Positions 59,882 through 64,000 of a DNA stretch of 64,000 bases are shown one piece after another. Under the pieces are notes generated by a model, which did not search any database, was not told the origin of the DNA, and saw only the letters and a program-made list of their open reading frames with translations. The stretch comes from a virus: IMG/VR virus record IMGVR_UViG_3300010883_000001, positions 62,001 to 126,000 of that record. The stretch is one strand, 5' to 3'. A program made the translations under genes and the position numbers. How positions within the stretch are numbered: position 1 is the first letter of the stretch; each line of letters opens with the position of its first letter.

Positions 59882-60115
59882 ATGAATCCTATTATAAAGA
59901 CTGCTATATTTGAGTATGAAAACAGGGATAAAACATGGAGATCTAATATTGGAGCTCCGGTCAAAGCTTTAAAAGTACTTTCAGGAGTTCTGAGTAAATT
60001 AACACCCGAGACTATCATCGCATTAGAGGATGCAGGCTGGCCCAATCGGGATGATGTTCTTAAGATATTTTTAAAGGCGATAAGATTTGAATGTAGTAAA
60101 AAAGAAGTTAAGTAA
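59882..60115 (+). CDS. Hypothetical protein (77 aa)
   Basis: GAGGGG 9 bases before ATG. Helical, with A-P-V-K-A-L-K-V-L-S-G-V-L-S-K-L-T-P-E-T and A-L-E-D-A-G-W-P-N-R-D-D-V-L-K. The second half (I-I-A-L-E-D-A-G-W-P) could be a small helix-turn-helix. Overlaps the phosphomannomutase gene by 29 bases. Confidence 0.45.
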   Translation: MNPIIKTAIFEYENRDKTWRSNIGAPVKALKVLSGVLSKLTPETIIALEDAGWPNRDDVLKIFLKAIRFECSKKEVK

Positions 60116-60926
60116 TACCATTGCACTTTTTGACATGGATGGCACGCTAACACCGGCTAGAAAGAAAATTGATGATAGTATGATTGGTCCTATGATCGAT
60201 CTATTAAGTGTCACACGCGTTGGAATCGTGTCTGGTAGTGGTATCGACTATATTACGCAACAGTGTAATGGATTGTTTAAAGAGTTGCTGGCGCGCCATA
60301 GTCTTCGTGAAAATCTAGATATCTTGCCATGTAACGGTACTCAGGTATATAAGCTTGATCCAATGTCACATGAAAATCCTCTCGTAAAAAAATATGCAGT
60401 TGATATGATCCAAAAGGTAGGAGAAGAAAAGTATAAATCTCTTATTTCAAAGATTATATCATTAACACATGAGTGCCAGGCGAATAATAATATTCCTTGC
60501 ACTGGTACTTTTATGTCGTACAGAGGTAGCATGCTGAATTGGGCTCCCTCGGGTCGCGATTGTAATTTTGATAAAAGGCAGGCGTTCATGGATTTTGATA
60601 AAGATGCGGGTCTTCGTGTCGATTTAGTTGAGAGGTTGGCATCATTTGTTGAGGATGAGCTACATGCTAATATAGACATGGCCATTGGTGGTGAGATTTC
60701 AATTGATATATTTCCGACCGGATGGGATAAGACCTACGCTCTGCGTCATTATCCGGATTTTATCTATTCTTTTGTCGGAGATAGGTGCACTCCACCGGGA
60801 AATGATTATCCCATATATTCTAATGTGGAGAACCTGGGATACCCCGTATATAATGTTTCAGACCCTTCAGACACTATAGATATAATTAACAATAGACTTA
60901 TTCCTTATTTTTCTAAAGGACAATAA
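60087..60926 (+). CDS. Eukaryotic-type phosphomannomutase (HAD IIB)
   Basis: Interconverts mannose-6-P and mannose-1-P. HAD motif 1 D-M-D-G-T-L-T at 16-22 followed by P-A-R-K-K-I; substrate loop R-G-S-M-L-N-W-A-P-S-G-R (about 149-160), as in eukaryotic PMM (RNGMLNVSPIGR); motif 3 G-G-E-I-S-I-D-I-F-P-T-G-W-D-K (about 203-217); motif 4 F-V-G-D-R-C-T-P-P-G-N-D (about 233-244). 279 residues. TTG start inside the previous gene; the catalytic Asp is too near the next ATG for a later start. With the M6P isomerase-like cupin it forms a mannose-1-P route. Confidence 0.88.
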   Translation: MNVVKKKLSNTIALFDMDGTLTPARKKIDDSMIGPMIDLLSVTRVGIVSGSGIDYITQQCNGLFKELLARHSLRENLDILPCNGTQVYKLDPMSHENPLVKKYAVDMIQKVGEEKYKSLISKIISLTHECQANNNIPCTGTFMSYRGSMLNWAPSGRDCNFDKRQAFMDFDKDAGLRVDLVERLASFVEDELHANIDMAIGGEISIDIFPTGWDKTYALRHYPDFIYSFVGDRCTPPGNDYPIYSNVENLGYPVYNVSDPSDTIDIINNRLIPYFSKGQ

Positions 60927-60928
60927 CA

Positions 60929-62194
60929 ATGGGATTAATTCACCTCAGTCACTTACACGAAAATATGTCTTTGACGTTTGGCGAGATAAAGGCCGTATTT
61001 AGCGGTATAACTACAGGAGAAATTCAACCGATTGAAAAGTTTGATGGGCAGAGTATATTCTTTAAGTGGAATGCGCCAGATAGTACAGTCCGGGTTGCAT
61101 ACAGCGCATCAGAGATCAGAGCTGGGGGCAAGACAATCGAGGAGTTTTCTCAACGGTGGATTGGCCACCCCGCCGAGAATGCGTTTGTTGGGGGTGCCGA
61201 GGCAATTCAACTAGGGGTTCAGTCACTTGATGACGCTACCTTGCTGACAATCTTTGGGGATAGTGGGAATAGCTTTATTGCAGCGGAGATAATATATCCA
61301 GACAACCCGAATATGATAAATTATAATGGCAATTATATTGCGATGCATAACCTGCAGAAGTTTGATGATGCCGGGAAACCGGCAGACGCGCAGCTAGCAG
61401 GCGGAGAGTTTGGGCAGCTAATATCTGCGATAGAGGAGGCAGAAGAGGCTGCCGATCAGAGTGAGTGGTCAGTAATAGGCCCCCAAATTACCAACATTCA
61501 AGATTTAGTATCAGGTGATACTGTAGCAGAGTATATCTCCCAATTAGACGTTGTTTCTGGGATGAGTGATAATGCAACAATTGGTGATTATGTTGAAGAG
61601 CAGCTTCGGGCCGGCCCAATTTTTGATTTACCAATTCCCATTACTAAACAAGAGGGTTTAATTAAGCTTATTTTGAAAAAAGATGGCGCTCCACGGTTAA
61701 TTGACTTAAAGAAAGGATTACCAAGAGATGTCGCAGCGCAAGTTTCGGCACTAGGCCAGGCTAAAAATAGGAATAAGGTTGTTGGAAATGCTGTTAGCAA
61801 GATCGAGGGAGTGATTAGTGATTTTGCTATAGAAATTTTATCCGGAGTTGAATCAGTAATTGTAGGTTCTCACAGTGAAGAGATTTCTAGACTAAAGACA
61901 ATGTTGAATGATGCCGTCACGCAGATCGAGGCTGCGGAGGGATCAGATGATTTAATGCCTATGGTTGAAAAGCAGCTTGAAAAGTTAGGCGGAATTGATA
62001 AGATAACATCTACCGTAGAAGGGATAGTATTTGAGTATCCAGCTGGCAGTAAGCAGTTATACAAATTGACCGGCGCTTTCGCAATGTTGAATCAGATTGT
62101 TGGCCGGGCCCGAAGGTTGCCTGCTCCCACGAAAGAAAGCGAGCAAAACGAGGCTCTCTTGCGTAATTATGTAAGGGCATTTATAACGGGATGA
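60929..62194 (+). CDS. KxDG nucleotidyltransferase (RNA/DNA ligase-like), 421 aa
   Basis: Covalent nucleotidyltransferase superfamily. Motif I K37-F-D-G40 in I-E-K-F-D-G-Q, then F-F-K-W and A-Y-S-A-S-E-I-R (about 57-64), motif IV-like V-E-G-I-V-F-E-Y (about 362-369) and motif V Y-K-L-T-G (about 377-381). These are the ligase/capping-enzyme hallmarks, where the Lys forms an AMP or GMP adduct. The insert between motifs (about 150-350) is helical and has no known counterpart for me. It ends with a helical, basic part (R-N-Y-V-R-A-F-I). Its neighbour carries the packaging-like helix, so a virion-borne ligase-like enzyme is possible. Ligase versus other nucleotidyl transfer is not resolvable. Confidence 0.65.
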   Translation: MGLIHLSHLHENMSLTFGEIKAVFSGITTGEIQPIEKFDGQSIFFKWNAPDSTVRVAYSASEIRAGGKTIEEFSQRWIGHPAENAFVGGAEAIQLGVQSLDDATLLTIFGDSGNSFIAAEIIYPDNPNMINYNGNYIAMHNLQKFDDAGKPADAQLAGGEFGQLISAIEEAEEAADQSEWSVIGPQITNIQDLVSGDTVAEYISQLDVVSGMSDNATIGDYVEEQLRAGPIFDLPIPITKQEGLIKLILKKDGAPRLIDLKKGLPRDVAAQVSALGQAKNRNKVVGNAVSKIEGVISDFAIEILSGVESVIVGSHSEEISRLKTMLNDAVTQIEAAEGSDDLMPMVEKQLEKLGGIDKITSTVEGIVFEYPAGSKQLYKLTGAFAMLNQIVGRARRLPAPTKESEQNEALLRNYVRAFITG

Positions 62195-62201
62195 TGATAG
62201 A

Positions 62202-63887
62202 ATGAATCAAGAATTAGTTAGACAACTTGTGCGTGAGTGGTTGAATGAATTATTCGATGAGCCGAAAACAGCAGGTTATTATAAGCCTCGTCACGGGGGT
62301 TACACTGGCCCAGGATTGAACCAGGCCAGCGATAATCATTCTTATGTAGAAGATGGTTCTTGGAACCCTACTGGCCTATCCAGCTTAAGCGTTTTCGGTA
62401 ATGTTTCGAGGGCAAGAGACGGTAAAACCGGCTACAAAGTTCAACCAACAGACTCTGTTGCAGCGGAGCTTAAGCAGTTTTTTGAAGAGTCAGGTGCAAC
62501 AAAAGACGAAATCGTCGAGCTTGGCCAAAAAGTAAAGACTAAAATTGACGCTATTTTTACGTCTGCGCTTAAAGCGATTCCGGATCTTGATCCTGCAAAG
62601 TGGGATGGCCCTAAAATTCGTGGAAAAGACGAGATTACGGGTGCAGTAGGCTATAGGTACGATCACCCAGGCTTATCTGCTCCATTTATGGTTAGCTTAC
62701 ACGGTATCACTAGCGCAAGAGGTAATACAACTGAAAGAACTCAAAACGTCGCAGGTTACTGCATGAACATAGCGTTGACAGCTCCACCACCACAAGGGCC
62801 CGGCCTAAAAGTAAAGGACTTTACTCAAATAGCCAAAAAGGGCTCAACTGTTCCAGATGTCAAATTTAATTTTGAGAACTCTGAGCCTATCATCGTTGAA
62901 GTGAAACAAGACAACGCTTATCTTTTTGATAAAACAATGAGTCGAGACGGTGTAACAAGCAAAAAAGCAGCTAGAGCTGGTTCAATGATCGACAAAATGG
63001 CGGTGGCACTGGCAAAATCTGTTGCAGGGGTTTCAAGTAGTTTTCCTCGCGGATCAATTGCATCATTAGCAGACTACGTTGATGCTCTGAGGGCTGATCC
63101 GGTGGTGAAGAAGGCCGTGTCAAAAGGCGCGCCCATGCCGGGTTATGCAGGCGATGGCGGAGGCACTGCAGCGAAAGGAAGTCTTCCAGCAGCATATTTT
63201 TCGCTGCCTGACTCAAGTAAGGGTTTCTTAGTGCAAGTGCTTCAGGAACACTGGGTAGAGGGCGGGGACAATTATTTGGCAGTAGTTTCCGGTAATCAGT
63301 CTTATGTGTGGTTTACTGGAAACGGTAAAAACCTTTTAGAAAGCATGGGTGTCAAATCCTTCGGTCCGGAATCGTTCACTAGCGCAAGATTAAGAAATGG
63401 ATCAGCGGGAGAAGGAAAGATAAGGGTCATGGTCGATGTTAAGTTTAACCTGACAGATGGCTTTGAGGTGTGTGCCGGCAAAGGTGCATTCATGAATGAA
63501 GCGCTAGTACGAGAATCCAGGGATATTCAGAGACTGCGTAGTGTAATCAGGGAATCTCTTTTGATGGAAGAACTAACTCGCTCAGACAAGGTTGAGGTTG
63601 GTAGAATAATCCGAAAAGAGATTGACAAAGATCGAGCAAAGCAAAAGAAGGTCGCGAGGACCGAGGCAGAAGAAGAGATCAAGAAGGCTTTAGGAGTCTC
63701 ATTCTTTGGGAGCAAAGGAAAGATAAATAAGTTTGTTGTGGACGCTATTCATAGTGAAGTTACCAAGCTTATCAACAAAGGCCAGACCCGTGATGATATT
63801 GCCAAGATAACAAAGGACGTTATCAAGAAGCTCTACAAAGAGCTAGCGGTTGCGCAGGCCCCAGTCATAGACAGGATCAAGGTCTAA
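62202..63887 (+). CDS. Large protein with PD-(D/E)XK-like motif and recurrent helix (561 aa)
   Basis: N-terminal helix N-Q-E-L-V-R-Q-L-V-R-E-W-L-N-E-L-F (2-18) is a copy of the motif shared with other proteins here. Residues 214-240: V-P-D219-V-K-F, then I-V-E233-V-K235, a possible nuclease active site (P-D, 13 residues, E-x-K). About 430-455: M-N-E-A-L-V-R-E, then L-R-S-V-I-R-E-S-L-L, a second copy, so the protein may contain two joined units. The last 100 residues (L-T-R-S-D-K-V-E-V-G-R-I-I-R-K-E to K-K-L-Y-K-E-L-A) form a charged helical domain. Codon use is GC-richer than the surroundings. Probably virion-associated. Confidence 0.6.
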   Translation: MNQELVRQLVREWLNELFDEPKTAGYYKPRHGGYTGPGLNQASDNHSYVEDGSWNPTGLSSLSVFGNVSRARDGKTGYKVQPTDSVAAELKQFFEESGATKDEIVELGQKVKTKIDAIFTSALKAIPDLDPAKWDGPKIRGKDEITGAVGYRYDHPGLSAPFMVSLHGITSARGNTTERTQNVAGYCMNIALTAPPPQGPGLKVKDFTQIAKKGSTVPDVKFNFENSEPIIVEVKQDNAYLFDKTMSRDGVTSKKAARAGSMIDKMAVALAKSVAGVSSSFPRGSIASLADYVDALRADPVVKKAVSKGAPMPGYAGDGGGTAAKGSLPAAYFSLPDSSKGFLVQVLQEHWVEGGDNYLAVVSGNQSYVWFTGNGKNLLESMGVKSFGPESFTSARLRNGSAGEGKIRVMVDVKFNLTDGFEVCAGKGAFMNEALVRESRDIQRLRSVIRESLLMEELTRSDKVEVGRIIRKEIDKDRAKQKKVARTEAEEEIKKALGVSFFGSKGKINKFVVDAIHSEVTKLINKGQTRDDIAKITKDVIKKLYKELAVAQAPVIDRIKV

Positions 63888-63969
63888 TTAGAGACCCCAA
63901 TTAACAAACATTCATTAGAATACTATTTTTATAATATTGCTATAGCTTTATTTGGAGACAGTACCATCA

Positions 63970-64000
63970 ATGAAAAACGTAATTTTATTTCTTGTTACTC
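63970..64000 (+). CDS. Start of a gene running off the window
   Basis: ATG 63970 opens a frame with a hydrophobic start (K-N-V-I-L-F-L-V-T), with GGAG 13 bases upstream. It may be a membrane protein or signal peptide; too short to classify. Confidence 0.35.
   Translation, partial: MKNVILFLVT

Overview
The window reads as part of the genome of a large tailed double-stranded DNA phage, probably of a marine bacterium. The evidence is dense packing with start/stop overlaps, almost all genes on the + strand (two exceptions), AT-rich sequence, several giant repetitive fibre-type virion proteins, and many enzymes typical of large marine myoviruses: B12-dependent ribonucleotide reductase, ThyX, a bacterial-type DNA polymerase III alpha subunit, GroEL, peptide deformylase and nucleotide-sugar enzymes. 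No capsid, portal or terminase gene is recognisable, so the taxonomic placement is inference.

Layout. 1-2565: the end of nrdJ, an IscU Fe-S scaffold and a ClpP-like peptidase. 2669-13921: four large fibre or adhesin-like structural proteins with shared terminal modules, closed by the only strong intrinsic terminator I see. 14038-16885: small, probably structural genes and a J-domain protein. 16916-30239: one tightly coupled operon of DNA repair, replication, nucleotide-precursor and sugar-nucleotide genes, including Fpg/Nei, a MazG-like NTP pyrophosphatase, UDP-glucuronate decarboxylase, DnaE, FAD oxidoreductase, SDR, dNMP kinase, glycosyltransferase, UDP-sugar epimerase, a ThyA-family enzyme, thymidine kinase, DHH phosphoesterase and dCMP deaminase. 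30343-40740: poorly known, probably virion or prohead-core proteins and a small membrane-protein cluster. 40773-46538: a minus-strand membrane protein, PD-(D/E)XK nuclease, FEN-type exonuclease, GroEL and a two-gene sigma factor. 46564-52748: deformylase, DnaJ, TilS, an IMPDH-like enzyme and a sugar-isomerase-like cupin. 52735-57950: proteins with a recurrent basic-amphipathic helix motif, a minus-strand gene and a further fibre. 58075-63887: cytidylyltransferase, ThyX, a eukaryotic-type phosphomannomutase, a KxDG nucleotidyltransferase and a nuclease-like protein.

Two candidate systems stand out. (1) A phage transcription programme: a sigma-70 factor that ends before region 4.2, followed at once by a separate small protein with a region-4.2-like helix-turn-helix, and three intergenic promoters sharing TCGTGYAA, 14 bases, then TGGTATAAT, one of them directly upstream of the sigma operon. 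(2) A cytosine-hypermodification pathway: a ThyA-family enzyme with Asp in place of the Asn that makes thymidylate synthases dUMP-specific, in a genome that also has ThyX, lying in one operon with a MazG-like pyrophosphatase, a dNMP kinase, a UDP-xylose synthase, a UDP-sugar epimerase and a glycosyltransferase. This suggests glycosylated (possibly pentosylated) hydroxymethylcytosine, with host surface-polysaccharide modification as the alternative.

The phage also carries proteostasis functions aimed at the host DnaK/Hsc and folding machinery (GroEL, DnaJ, a second J-domain protein, IscU with an intact LPPVK motif). I see no tRNA genes, CRISPR arrays, insertion sequences or integrase.
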